From Sphingomonas desiccabilis (GTDB lineage Bacteria > Pseudomonadota > Alphaproteobacteria > Sphingomonadales > Sphingomonadaceae): DNA of 64,000 bases. Position 1 is the stretch's first letter. Each line of letters starts with the position of its first letter. The position numbers and the translations under genes are program-made. Positions 30,658 to 40,088 of the stretch are shown one piece after another. Where the stretch lies: NCBI RefSeq assembly GCF_004135605.1, contig NZ_SDPT01000001.1, positions 1,612,001 through 1,676,000 on the forward strand, read 5' to 3'. A model generated the notes under the pieces. That model saw only the letters and a list, made by a program, of their open reading frames with translations, had not been told where the DNA came from and ran no database searches.

Positions 30658-31605
30658 GTGACCAAGTTCTTGTTGATGGGGTTGATGGCAGCCACCGCGC
30701 TGGTGCCTGCGTCGGCATTGGCGCAGGATCGGGGCGATCGCCCCCGGCGCGAAGCGCGTGAGGCGGGCCGCCCTGCACCGCAGCGCATCCAGCGCGAGGC
30801 CCCGCGCGAGCGCCCGCAGCCCCAGCGCAACTTCCAGAACGAGCGGGCGCAACAGCCCCGCCCGCAGATGCCGCAGCGGGATTATCAGAACCAGCGCCCG
30901 CAGCAGGCGCGTCCGCAGATGCCGCAGCGCGACTTCCAGCGGGAGCGGCCGCAACGGCGCGAGGAGTGGACTCAGCGCCCGGAACGCCCGGGCGGTTTCG
31001 AGCGTCCCCGCGGTGATGGACAGCAGCGGTGGCAAGGTGGCGACCGGCGACCGGACGGCCGCCTCGATCGCCGCAACCCTCGCCCGGGCAACCGACCGGA
31101 CGTCCGCGGCAACGATGGGCGCCCCGATCGTCCGGGGACCCAGCCCGGCCGCCCCGGCGGCAATTGGGAAGGCCGCGACCGACGCCCCGGCGACCGGTTC
31201 GATCGCAACGACCGGCGTCCCGTCCGCGGATATGACCGGAACGACGGGTGGCGCAATCAAGCCCGGGACCGGCAGGACTGGAACGATCGCCATGGGTGGA
31301 GCCGCGGCTGGCGCGACGACCGCCGGTACGACTGGGACCGGTATCGCCAGGCGAACCGCAACGTCTATCGCCTTCCGCGCTACTACCCGCCGTCCGGCTA
31401 CCATTACGGCTATCGCCGCTTCTCGGTGGGGCTGACGCTCGGCTCGATGCTCTATGGGTCGAGCTATTGGATCAACGACCCGTTCTACTATCGCCTGCCG
31501 CCGGCGTACGGCCCCTACCGCTGGGTCCGCTACTATAACGACGCGCTGCTGGTGGATCTGGAGACCGGCGAAGTGGTCGACACCGTCTACGACCTGTTCT
31601 GGTAA
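30658..31605 (+). CDS. RcnB-like exported protein with Arg/Gln/Pro-rich repeats
   Basis: The 315-aa protein starts at a GTG and has a signal peptide (FLLMGLMAATALVPASALAQ). About 200 residues of Arg-, Gln-, Pro- and Asp-rich sequence follow, including two near copies of RPQMPQRD-[YF]-Q. The C-terminal 80 residues (VYRLPRYYPPSGYHYGYRRF to DLETGEVVDTVYDLFW) match the RcnB domain. RcnB in E. coli is a periplasmic factor in nickel/cobalt balance. The domain recurs in sphingomonads without known metal links. A hairpin follows the stop. Confidence 0.82.
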   Translation: MTKFLLMGLMAATALVPASALAQDRGDRPRREAREAGRPAPQRIQREAPRERPQPQRNFQNERAQQPRPQMPQRDYQNQRPQQARPQMPQRDFQRERPQRREEWTQRPERPGGFERPRGDGQQRWQGGDRRPDGRLDRRNPRPGNRPDVRGNDGRPDRPGTQPGRPGGNWEGRDRRPGDRFDRNDRRPVRGYDRNDGWRNQARDRQDWNDRHGWSRGWRDDRRYDWDRYRQANRNVYRLPRYYPPSGYHYGYRRFSVGLTLGSMLYGSSYWINDPFYYRLPPAYGPYRWVRYYNDALLVDLETGEVVDTVYDLFW

Positions 31606-31621
31606 CGGGATCGATGCGAGC

Positions 31622-31647
31622 GGGTCCGGCAGGCGACTGCCGGGCCC
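31622..31647 (+). terminator. terminator after the RcnB-like gene
   Basis: GGGTCCGGCAG (31622-31632) pairs with CTGCCGGGCCC (31637-31647) around GCGA, with one G-T pair. TCTTGCGTT follows. Confidence 0.6.
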
Positions 31648-31686
31648 TCTTGCGTTCGCCGGCACCTTGTTCGAAGGAACGGTGCC

Positions 31687-32367
31687 ATGAAGGTGCAATC
31701 GACCCGTCCGCATGGCTCCCCGTCCCCGGTTCGGGCGGAGTTCGGGACCCGCGTCGCCGAGCGGCTGAAGGCCAGTCCGAACGTCCGCCCCGCCAAGACG
31801 GAGGCGGCCCAGATGTTCGTCCATCCGGATTTCCTGAGCCCGGACGAATGCGCGATGCTGATGCGCACCATCGACGCGGGCAGCCGCCGCTCGACGCTGC
31901 TCACCGAGTCGAACGACCCCAATTTCCGCACCAGCGACAGCTGCGACCTCGACCGCTGGTCACCGGAAATCCAGCCTCTGGACGAGCGGATCGCGGACCT
32001 GCTCGGCATCGAGCCGCCGTTCGGCGAGACGATGCAGGGGCAGCGCTATGCGCCCGGCCAGCAATTCCGCGCCCACCACGACTATTTCCACGAGGGGGAG
32101 CGCTACTGGGCGGACATGGAGCAGCAAGGCGGGCAGCGGACCTGGACGGCGATGGTGTTCCTCAACACCGTCGAGCAGGGTGGCGCGACCTGGTTCCCGC
32201 AGGCGGGCGTCCGCTTCAAGCCCAATGCCGGCCAACTGGTCGCCTGGAACAACATGAACCCGGACGGCAGCCCCAACAAGCTGACCCTGCACGAAGGCAT
32301 GGCGGTGGTGCGCGGCACGAAATACATCATCACCAAGTGGTTTCGCGAGCGTCCCTGGGTCAAGTGA
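31687..32367 (+). CDS. prolyl 4-hydroxylase-like 2-oxoglutarate/Fe(II) oxygenase
   Basis: The 226-aa protein has the jelly-roll iron ligands His130 and Asp132 in AHHDYF and His202 in LHEGMAVV, with Lys212 (TKYIITKWF) to bind 2-oxoglutarate. The PNFRTSDSCDL and GATWFPQAG blocks are those of P4H-alpha-type enzymes. It should hydroxylate prolyl or other residues in a protein; the target is unknown. No signal peptide is present. It may be transcribed with recJ, which starts 50 bp downstream. Confidence 0.9.
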   Translation: MKVQSTRPHGSPSPVRAEFGTRVAERLKASPNVRPAKTEAAQMFVHPDFLSPDECAMLMRTIDAGSRRSTLLTESNDPNFRTSDSCDLDRWSPEIQPLDERIADLLGIEPPFGETMQGQRYAPGQQFRAHHDYFHEGERYWADMEQQGGQRTWTAMVFLNTVEQGGATWFPQAGVRFKPNAGQLVAWNNMNPDGSPNKLTLHEGMAVVRGTKYIITKWFRERPWVK

Positions 32368-32417
32368 TGGAAACGACAGCGATTTCCATCCTCCCCCGGT
32401 TGGCGTAAGCGCTGCCC

Positions 32418-34181
32418 ATGCGTCCCGTACTGAACATCCATCGCTCGATCCTCGGGCAACCCTGGCGCTGGCGCGGCCTTGCCGCCGACCCGTGCGACGC
32501 GAGCTTCGCGCCCGACGACCTCGTTACTCAATTGCTGCTCGCCCGCGGCTGCGCGCGCGAGGCGCTGGAGGCACATCGCAGTCCCAGCATCCGCGGCTTC
32601 ATGCCCGATCCCTCGATCTTCCGTGACATGGACAAGGCCGCCGACCGGCTCGCCGACGCCGTGCAGGCAGGCGAGCAGGTCGCGATCTTCGGGGACTATG
32701 ACGTCGATGGTGCGACCTCGGCGGCGCTCCTGATCCTGCTGCTCCGCCAGCTCGGCATCGAGCCGCGTGCCTACATCCCCGATCGGATGACGGAGGGCTA
32801 TGGCCCCTCGGCCCCCGCGCTGCTGCGGCTGAAGGAAGAAGGCGCGAGCCTCATCGTCACGGTCGACTGCGGCGCCCAGGCCTTCGAGGCGCTGGACGCA
32901 GCGCGCGCGGCCAACGTGGACGTGGTGGTCGTCGACCATCACAAGTGCGCAGCCGCCCTCCCCTATGCGCACGCTCTGGTGAACCCCAATCGCATGGACG
33001 AGCGCGAAGGTGCCGAGCACGGGCACCTGGCAGCCGTCGGCGTCGCCTTCCTGCTGGGTGCGGCGCTGTTGCGCACGCTCAGGACGCGGGGCTGGTTCGC
33101 CAGCCGTCCGGAGCCCAAGCTGATCGAGCTGCTGGACCTCGTCGCGCTGGGTACCGTTGCCGACGTCGCGCAGTTGCGCGGGCTGAACCGCGCCTTCGTC
33201 GCCCAGGGGCTCAAGGTGATGGCGCAGCGCCGCAATCTCGGGCTCGCCGCCTTGATCGAGGCGTCCAGGCTGACACGGGCGCCGACCTGCTCGGACCTGG
33301 GCTTCGCGCTAGGACCCCGGATCAATGCGGGCGGGCGCGTCGGGCGATCGGACCTGGGCGTCCGGCTGCTCACCACACGGGACCGTGACGAAGCCCGTGC
33401 CATCGCGGAGGAACTGGATCGGCTGAACGAGGAACGCCGGGCCATCGAGGCGGTGGTGCAGGCGGAGGCAGAAGAGCGCTGCATCCAGCAGCAGGACCGC
33501 GGCGTGGCCGTGGTTGCCGGGCGGGGGTGGCACGCCGGGGTGATCGGGATCGTCGCAGGGCGCCTGAAGGAGAAGCTCGGCCGCCCCGTCCTGGTGATCG
33601 CCGTGGACGAGAACGGGGTCGGCAAGGGCTCGGGCCGGTCGATCGCGGGCGTCGATCTGGGCGCGGCGATCCTCTCGGCGAAAGACAGCGGCCTCCTTCA
33701 CGCGGGCGGCGGCCATGCCATGGCGGCGGGCGTCACCGTGTCCGAAGACACCATCCCCGCCCTTGCCGACTTCCTGCACGAGAACCTGGCCGAGGCCGTG
33801 GAACGCGCGCGCGGCGAACGCGCGCTGCTGTTCGACGCGGTGCTTGCCCCCGGCGGGGTGAACCCGATGCTGGTGGAGGCTCTGGAAGTGGGTGGCCCCT
33901 ACGGCGTGGGCTGGCCCGCGCCGCGCGTGGCGGCGGGCCCCGTGCGCGTGATCCGCGCGGATACGGTCGGCAACGGCCATGTTCGCCTGACCGTCGCTGG
34001 AGACGACGGGCGCAGCCTGAAGGCGGTGGCGTTCCGCCAGGCGGATACGCCGCTCGGCATGGCGCTGCTCGGCGCCCCGCCCCACCGCCGGCTCTGGCTC
34101 GCCGGGCGTGCCAAGATCGACGACTGGGGCAGCCGCCCCGCCGCCGAACTCCACGTGGAGGACGCAGCCTGGGCCGATTGA
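32418..34181 (+). CDS. recJ: single-stranded-DNA-specific exonuclease RecJ
   Basis: The 587-aa protein has the DHH phosphoesterase motifs IFGDYDVDGATSAAL, VTVDCGAQ, VVVDHH and the middle GHLAAVGVAFL. NAGGRVGRSDLG and the DHHA1 motif AGGGHAMAAGVTV follow, and a C-terminal OB domain closes the protein. RecJ degrades single strands 5' to 3' in recombination and mismatch repair. Length and order are normal. The tRNA-Glu begins 75 bp downstream. Confidence 0.97.
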   Translation: MRPVLNIHRSILGQPWRWRGLAADPCDASFAPDDLVTQLLLARGCAREALEAHRSPSIRGFMPDPSIFRDMDKAADRLADAVQAGEQVAIFGDYDVDGATSAALLILLLRQLGIEPRAYIPDRMTEGYGPSAPALLRLKEEGASLIVTVDCGAQAFEALDAARAANVDVVVVDHHKCAAALPYAHALVNPNRMDEREGAEHGHLAAVGVAFLLGAALLRTLRTRGWFASRPEPKLIELLDLVALGTVADVAQLRGLNRAFVAQGLKVMAQRRNLGLAALIEASRLTRAPTCSDLGFALGPRINAGGRVGRSDLGVRLLTTRDRDEARAIAEELDRLNEERRAIEAVVQAEAEERCIQQQDRGVAVVAGRGWHAGVIGIVAGRLKEKLGRPVLVIAVDENGVGKGSGRSIAGVDLGAAILSAKDSGLLHAGGGHAMAAGVTVSEDTIPALADFLHENLAEAVERARGERALLFDAVLAPGGVNPMLVEALEVGGPYGVGWPAPRVAAGPVRVIRADTVGNGHVRLTVAGDDGRSLKAVAFRQADTPLGMALLGAPPHRRLWLAGRAKIDDWGSRPAAELHVEDAAWAD

Positions 34182-34212
34182 TGCACCCGAAACAAAAATC
34201 GCAAACACCCGC

Positions 34213-34241
34213 TTGACCGCCCGGCAGCATTTCCCTAGTTC
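34213..34241 (+). promoter_or_regulatory. candidate promoter of tRNA-Glu
   Basis: TTGACC (34213-34218) and TAGTTC (34236-34241) are 17 bp apart. The second box ends 15 bp before the mature tRNA 5' end. Confidence 0.45.
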
Positions 34242-34256
34242 GCCGCAACCGGCAAC

Positions 34257-34331
34257 GGCCCCTTCGTCTAGTGGTTAGGACGCGGCCCTTTCACGGCTGA
34301 AACACGGGTTCGAGTCCCGTAGGGGTCACCA
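34257..34331 (+). tRNA. tRNA-Glu (UUC)
   Basis: The 75-nt cloverleaf has acceptor GGCCCCT/AGGGGTC with one G-T pair, discriminator A and encoded CCA (34329-34331). The D-arm is TCGTCTAGTGGTTAGGACG, the anticodon loop CTTTCAC (UUC) and the T-loop GGTTCGAGTCCC. It is the attachment point of the decayed element whose integrase remnant starts at 34427. Confidence 0.97.
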
Positions 34332-34426
34332 GCGGCTGCCAGAAATGGCAGGCCAGCGCGGTTTTTGTGGCGGTCACGGACGCTTTGCCATCCTTGTGTA
34401 CAAAGGATGCGTACAAAGTGATCCGA

Positions 34427-36217
34427 ATGGCCTCTCCCTTCAAAGATCCTCGCACGGGCATTTTTTACTTTCGACGGGTGATCCCCGTCGCGCTCCGGCC
34501 GCTCTTCGATGGCGTGTCGAGCGGGTATAAGCGGACACTCGACACCCGCGATCCCGACGAAGCGCGCCAACGCAATCACCCGCACGCGGTGATCTTCGAA
34601 CAGAAGCTAGCCGCCGCACGACGTGCTCTGACCACCAAGCAGCTCCACTCAGCACGAGCGATGCTTGAGGCTTATCTCGTGGACACGAGCGAGCAGCAGC
34701 TACAAGGTATCGCCCAGAAGCTTGCCTTGCTCGAACTTGGAGCGTTCACGTACGCGCATGGCTTAACGGACCATGATCCGGGCGGGCGTTACGACTTCGG
34801 CACTCCTTCCACGCCCGACGATCTCCGTGATCACGGCGACCGCAAGGCGATGCTGGAGGCCATTCCCGACTTCAGGCCCCTGCCATGGCTGGAGACGCTG
34901 CAGCGTGTTGCCGCGCTGCCCAGTCTTGATCCCATCGACTGGGCCATTGTCATGATCGCGTTCGACAACGGTATTGTTCAGCCGATCGAGCCAACTCTTT
35001 ACGAGGCGATTGGGCGAGCCTTTCTGGACAGACTCTGCGCAGCCTGTGCACTGAAGATCGATCCGGCACGAACCCGAATCCTGCCATCACCGATCTTGAT
35101 CCCCGGGATCGAGATCTCGGCGACGACGCCGCCGCCCGAAATCTCGAACGAGAGAGCCCCGACCATCACGCAAGTCTTCGAGGACGGGGCTGTTTTCCAG
35201 CCCCGGGAACCCAAGGTGGTCGACGAGTGGCGCACGGCTATCGGGCGGTTCGCTCGTTTGCACGATGATCCACCTGTGGACACCATCACGGCATCAATGG
35301 TCCGCGCCTACCGGCGCACCTGCGCTGGGCTGCCGGCCCGCGCAGGCAAGGAGATCACCGCCCTGCCGCTCCTCGATCAGGTCGAACTCGCCAAGGCGCG
35401 ACGCCTAACGACGCTGTCACCCGCGACGGTCAACAAAGCACTGTCCGCGGTCGCGTGACGCTCGAGCATGCCGTCGAGGAACTTCACGTCATCAGCGGCA
35501 ATGTCGCAAAGACGGTCACGTCGCTGCCCAAGAGCGAAATCGAAGATTCGCGCCTCCCGTTTGAACCACAAAATCTGGTCAAGATCTTCAGCGCCCCTCT
35601 ACCGAGGAAAGGCGGGGTATCGTCGAGTACGCTTTACTGGACCTTGCTTCTTGCCCCCTTCACGGGGTGCAGACTTGACGACCTGGGCAAGTTGCGCCCG
35701 GGAAACATCAAAACCTATGACAGCATTCCCTACATCGCCATAGAACCTGACCGCATTCGCCTCCGTGAGGAACAGGAAGGCCCTGCCAAACGGGTGAAGA
35801 CTGCAAGCGGCAGGCGCGACATCCCGCTGCACTCGATCCTTATAGAAGCTGGCTTCCTCGACATGGTCGCTAAGCGACGTGACGAAGGAGCAGAATGGCT
35901 TTTCCGGAACTAGATACAAACAAATATGGCAGTCGGACGCAGCGCCTTTCCCGCGTAATGAATGATTTTCTCGACCAGATTGGCTTATGGATCCGGAACT
36001 TGTCTTCTATTCGTTTCGGCACGCCGGGAAAGGGGCGATTCGCGGCAAGGCCAACAAGGAAATCGTCGATCTCCTGTTCGGCCACGCAGATGGATCAGTC
36101 AGCACGCAATACGGACGAGGTGCCGACATGGTGGTCCTTCGTGACGCCAACGAGAAGATCGGCTATCCAGACGTCGAATGGGCTCGGGTGATTGAGAACG
36201 CCAAAAGTACGACTTGA
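34427..36217 (+). pseudogene. tyrosine recombinase (integrase), broken by three frameshifts
   Basis: Four overlapping frames together give one integrase. Piece 1 (34427-35458) starts MASPFKDPRTGIFYFRRV, a DUF6538-type arm domain, and ends in ATVNKALSAVA. Piece 2 (from about 35455) goes on LEHAVEELHV and holds the first catalytic Arg in FTGCRLDDLGKL. Piece 3 (about 35895-35985) reads PELDTNKYGSRTQRLSRV. Piece 4 (35987-36217) has FYSFRHAGKG (HxxR) and LLFGHADGSVSTQYGRG (second His, Tyr nucleophile). Each step moves one frame back, as expected of three separate 1-nt losses. The gene sits 96 bp past tRNA-Glu, so the element integrated there and is now immobile. Confidence 0.88.
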
Positions 36218-36511
36218 AGTTGGCCGCTTGCGGACTGGCAACTTACCGGCGCTCGAGTCGGCATAGCTGGCGTTCCCCGCCGATCGCACCGTATGGCAGG
36301 TTACGACCCAAAATGCGTCGTTCGCCGATCGGGCTTTGACCGGCAGGTTCCGCCAGAACAGGCCATTCACGGAGTGCGAAGCCGTCTGGCAGCAGTGCGC
36401 CCGATTTGTTGCCGTTCGAACTGGCTCTCTCGGCGCCCGAAAGCCGCCGTTTCATATTTGCTCCTCTATCCCGCCGCCTCAGGTTCGATGCGAGAATTGC
36501 AATCCTGCAAT

Positions 36512-36859
36512 CTAGACGGCGGCTTCCGAGGGCGCGGACTTGGCTGGGCCGGCATTCCACGTTCCGGCAGCGCGAGCTTTGCCAAAGTGGATCGCGAGAT
36601 ACGCGCCGATTGTGAGCGCTCCGACTGCGATCGTGGCGAGATCCGCGTTGGGACTGACCTGAACCGGGTGGCTCGCAAGCAGAAACAGGCCTCCAGCGAG
36701 ATTAACTGCACCCCACAGGAAGTTCACTAAGGGCGAGGACGGGCCCTTTCCGCGCGGCTTCGCAAAGGGTGTCGGAAAGATTTCACCGCGCAGGCCTGCC
36801 GCCAGATGCGGTATCGAATTGCAGAGTAGAGCGCCGGAAAAGAACAGAGTAATGTGCAT
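36512..36859 (-). CDS. small integral membrane protein, unknown
   Basis: The 115-aa product has about three hydrophobic segments (MHITLFFSGALLCNSIPHLA, FLWGAVNLAGGLFLLAS, LATIAVGALTIGAYLAIHF). A polar loop follows the first, and the tail is Ala/Pro-rich. The ATG at 36859 avoids an unlikely 34-residue extension. No family is recognised. It is the last gene of the leftward accessory block, 37 bp past the AbrB-like pseudogene. Confidence 0.6.
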   Translation of the reverse strand: MHITLFFSGALLCNSIPHLAAGLRGEIFPTPFAKPRGKGPSSPLVNFLWGAVNLAGGLFLLASHPVQVSPNADLATIAVGALTIGAYLAIHFGKARAAGTWNAGPAKSAPSEAAV

Positions 36860-36896
36860 GCAACACCTTCGGGTCTGAGTCTGGAAATGGATGACT

Positions 36897-37981
36897 TCAT
36901 TTGTCAGGGTCAATTCGGCTGGAAATAGAACGCGCCATTGCCGGGCCGAGGATGAGAACAACCACGAACCGCGCCATCTGCATGGTCATAACAAATGATA
37001 TGTCTACCTGGGTTGAGGCGGCAATGATCGCAACCGAATCCGCACCGCCAGGACTGGTGGCGAGATAGGCGGTGAGTGGATCGATCCCCGCAATCAGCAC
37101 CAATCCCGCTGCAAGGCCCCCGCATACGGCGACCAGAAGCAAGGTGCTGCCGATGATCGCCGGCATTTTCCGAACTGCGTGCGAGAGTAACGGGCGGTTG
37201 AACCGGAGACCGATGCGCCACCCGATGAAGGCGTAGGCGATAGCCAGAAGCCAGCGCGGCAGGTCGATCGTCAGCAGACCTTGATGTTGGAGAAGGATGC
37301 CGAGGGTGAGCGGAATCAGAAACGCTCCAGAGCGAAAACCGAGGCGGCGAGCAAGCAGTGGGGCCATGATGGCAAGCACGAGCGTTTCGGCGAAGTACAG
37401 CCAGTCGTTCGGCAGCAGCGAAGGCGGAGCAGGCATCGCATGAGCTGCAGAGCCCCCGACAAGCTTCGTGATTACCGAAGCGATAGCCGCCACGACGATG
37501 ACGCGTGTGTATTGCATGAAGGCAACGAGTTGCGCGTCCGCGCCGGCATTTTCAGCCATCAACGTCATGGCCGTCGCGGCACCTGGGCTCAGGCCCCAGA
37601 TGATGGTTGTGCCGGGAAGCACACGGTGGCGAGCAAGCAGCCAGCCGAGACCTGCGCTTGCGGCAACGACCGCCAGGACGCCCGCCGAGAACAGGGCTAG
37701 TTGACCAAGGCTCCGCCAACCACAGCGTGCGGGATTGTCTTGGCGATCATGCAACCTAGAACGCCCTGAGCGATGCCGAAGCCCAGCCATGGGACTTCCA
37801 GCTTTGCTCCTTGGAAGGCGACTACAATTCCAGCGATCAGCGGGCCGAGTAGGAGCGCCGCGGGGATGTCGATCAAGTTCAGCACATATGCAAAGATCAC
37901 CGACAGGACGATCAGTACGCCCCAGTAGATTGAAGGACTTGCAGCTCGGCAACGAGCATAGGGGGGTGGCGCATCCGTCAT
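36897..37981 (-). pseudogene. AbrB-family membrane protein (two AbrB duplications), one frameshift
   Basis: The first part (37981-37697) reads MTDAPPPYARCRA and LIDIPAALLLGPLIAG and stops after VVGGALVN. The homologous continuation is in the next frame from about 37710 (LGQLALFSAGVLAVVAA, GLSPGAATAMTLMAENAGAD, then a second copy SPGGADSVAIIAASTQVD) and ends at 36897. The joined length of about 361 residues is normal for the family, which has about ten spans and was once called ammonia monooxygenase-like. A single-base change near 37700-37712 breaks it, or the base call there is wrong. Lower G+C than the backbone fits the island. Confidence 0.8.
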
Positions 37982-38278
37982 GATGCCGAAACGATCGGAT
38001 AATCCCCGCCGCGTTGTGCGGCATGGTCAGCGTGGGCGCTCGCCCGGAGCGCCTTCGACGGCCTGCAGCCTATGTTGACGCACGCAACACCCATCAGGCT
38101 TCGATGGACGATGGCCGCCGATTGGCGAACGTCGTGCAGTCGGCCGAGCGCTGGGCTCGTGTGGCCGGCACCGATGTTCGCGTCGAAGCTGTGCATGGAA
38201 GGCTACCTTGATCTTCTGCCAGCGGCGTGAGGCTAGGCCTGAAAGGTGCCGGGCCTGCACGCGGCAGACCCGGTCCGG

Positions 38279-38704
38279 TCAGACGACGCTGAGGCGCACG
38301 TCGATGTTGCCGTGGGTCGCGTTCGAGTAGGGGCAGGTCTGGTGCGCCGCCTGGACCAGCCGCTGCGCATCTTCGCGGTCCAACCCGGGGAGCGTCACCG
38401 CGAGCTCCACCTCGAGGCCGAAGCCACCTTCGGACCGCATGCCAATCCCTACCGTCGCCACAGCCGTTGCATCCGCGGGCACCTGAAGCTTGAGCAGGTG
38501 AGCGGCGAACTTCAGCGCACCGAGGAAGCACGCCGAATATCCCGATGCGAACAACTGCTCGGGGTTGGTTCCCTCACCGCCGGCTCCACCGAGTTCCTTT
38601 GGCGTGGACAATTGCAGGTCGAGCTTGCCATCCTCGGTACGGGCGCGGCCGTCACGGCCTCCGGTGGCGGCAGCAGTGGTGCGATATTTGACATCAACGG
38701 ACAT
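38279..38704 (-). CDS. ohr: organic hydroperoxide resistance protein, OsmC/Ohr family
   Basis: The 141-aa protein has both redox cysteines, Cys59 in GYSACFLGAL and Cys124 in CPYSNAT, and the Ohr-type N-terminus SVDVKYRTTAAATGGRDGRA. Ohr reduces organic hydroperoxides with dithiols such as lipoyl proteins. The ATG at 38704 has AGGAA at good distance; the ATG at 38710 is too close to it. No OhrR gene is next to it. It lies in the leftward block behind the TetR-controlled SDR. Confidence 0.95.
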   Translation of the reverse strand: MSVDVKYRTTAAATGGRDGRARTEDGKLDLQLSTPKELGGAGGEGTNPEQLFASGYSACFLGALKFAAHLLKLQVPADATAVATVGIGMRSEGGFGLEVELAVTLPGLDREDAQRLVQAAHQTCPYSNATHGNIDVRLSVV

Positions 38705-38761
38705 GTTCATTTCCTTTCTTGTGGCGTCGCACCTCCTGCGGCGGGTGGGTGGAGGACTTGC

Positions 38762-38974
38762 TCAGGCTGCAACCGCCCTCGGACGGCGCCGTGCATTGCT
38801 GATCGTCAGCGAGACCGCCGAGATGAGGAAGTAGAAGGCGCCGAACGCCGCGTAGGGCGCGATGTCGGCGATGCTGACGGGCGCGGCGCCGGCCGCCTTG
38901 TTGAGCATGTGCGCGCCAGCGAGGCCGGACTGAGCGCCGCTGAGGATCATCGCCCACTGGCGATCAAGCGACAT
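38762..38974 (-). CDS. small membrane protein, unknown
   Basis: The 70-aa product starts MSLDRQWAMILSGAQSGLAG and has one clear hydrophobic segment (APYAAFGAFYFLISAVSLTI) before a basic end (ARRRPRAVAA). Thirteen bases separate it from the esterase gene upstream, so the two are co-transcribed. No family is recognised. Confidence 0.6.
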   Translation of the reverse strand: MSLDRQWAMILSGAQSGLAGAHMLNKAAGAAPVSIADIAPYAAFGAFYFLISAVSLTISNARRRPRAVAA

Positions 38975-38987
38975 CACACGGTCTCCT

Positions 38988-39992
38988 TCAGTTGACGGGG
39001 CTCGGTGCTCCCCAGTGCCTGCGAACAAAACGAGCGACTTCGTTGGAGAGATCTCGATCTTCCGCGGTATGACCGGTGAAGCCCCCGTGCGGCATGGCTT
39101 CGAAGACGTGAAGCTCGGCCTGCACGCCAGCTCGCCGCAATGCGCGGTGCATGCGTACTGTGTTCGACAAGAAGAGGTCCCGGGTGCCTGTGTGAAGGAA
39201 TGTGGGAGGAAAACCACTAAGCTCCCCAAACAGCGGTGAGAGATGCGGGTCTGTCAGGTCGCTGCCGTTTGCGTAGAGTAGATTGCTAGACCTGAGCGAG
39301 CCGGGCAGCACCACGTCCACGAGCTGGTTCACTTCAAAGCTGTCGCCGCTCTCGGTGAGGTCCACTTGCGGCGAAAGAAGGACCAGCGCCGCCGGCATCG
39401 GCAGACTTTCTTCCCTCGCTCTCAGGAGCATTGCCGCCGCGAGGTTACCCCCCGCCGACCGACCGCCGATGATGATATTTGAGGGCGCATGAGTCTTGAG
39501 GACGTGACGGTACCCAGTCACGCAATCGTCAAGGGCGGCGGGGTATGGATGCTCTGGAGGCGTTCGGTAATCAACGGCATAGCACCGTACCTGGTGCAGA
39601 TCGGCCTGCATCTGTGCCCCGGCGGAGCAGGCCGCTCCGCCGCCCATGACAAGGGCACCCCCATGAAGGTCGATATAGGCGGCTTCAGCGGGAGCCCGGT
39701 TATCCGGCTCCGCCACATGGATCACTGCGCCCTTAACGTCGATCGTCTCCACGGTCGAGAGTGGGCGGCCTGCTCTTTCCGCAAGGCTTGCGGCATAGCG
39801 CGCGTCCGCTGTGGCCTTGAGGTTCATCCAGGCATCGACGTCGTCATGCGAGGGCATCACATATGATGCGTTGACGGGCATTCGGTCCGGGCCGACGAGG
39901 CGCTCAAGCGCAGCCCGCGCCTCTTCGCTGATCGACGTGGGGAATGGGACAATCCGGTCCGGCACTGCTACGCCGCATTTCTTGTCGGTCAT
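38988..39992 (-). CDS. HSL-type alpha/beta hydrolase (esterase/lipase)
   Basis: The 334-aa protein has the oxyanion motif DLHGGALVMGGG and the nucleophile elbow GGRSAGGNLAAA, in which Arg replaces the usual Asp of GDSAG. The acid is in DPHLSPL and the histidine in MPHGGFTG. This is the hormone-sensitive lipase family, which cleaves short acyl esters or lactones in the cytoplasm. The ATG at 39992 has AAAGAGG. It belongs to the accessory block. Confidence 0.92.
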   Translation of the reverse strand: MTDKKCGVAVPDRIVPFPTSISEEARAALERLVGPDRMPVNASYVMPSHDDVDAWMNLKATADARYAASLAERAGRPLSTVETIDVKGAVIHVAEPDNRAPAEAAYIDLHGGALVMGGGAACSAGAQMQADLHQVRCYAVDYRTPPEHPYPAALDDCVTGYRHVLKTHAPSNIIIGGRSAGGNLAAAMLLRAREESLPMPAALVLLSPQVDLTESGDSFEVNQLVDVVLPGSLRSSNLLYANGSDLTDPHLSPLFGELSGFPPTFLHTGTRDLFLSNTVRMHRALRRAGVQAELHVFEAMPHGGFTGHTAEDRDLSNEVARFVRRHWGAPSPVN

Positions 39993-40088
39993 TTGCTATG
40001 AACCTCTTTCGGTCGGAAGGTTCGCCGGCCCGTCTAATGTACCATGCGGGGTTTAGGTTCGGGAGACGACAGCTGACCCTGCCTGACG

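Noticed and set aside
30586-31824. A 412-codon minus-strand frame opposite the RcnB-like gene
   Set aside because: Runs of Ala, Val, Ile and Pro arise from the repeated Arg/Asp codons on the other strand.
35440-36000. Programmed frameshifting to make a full integrase
   Set aside because: Three shifts would be needed and no slippery heptamer with downstream hairpin was seen at the joins. Decay explains it better.
37982-38278. Small open frames on both strands between the AbrB pseudogene and ohr
   Set aside because: No ribosome sites, no domain signs and mutual overlap. Treated as non-coding.
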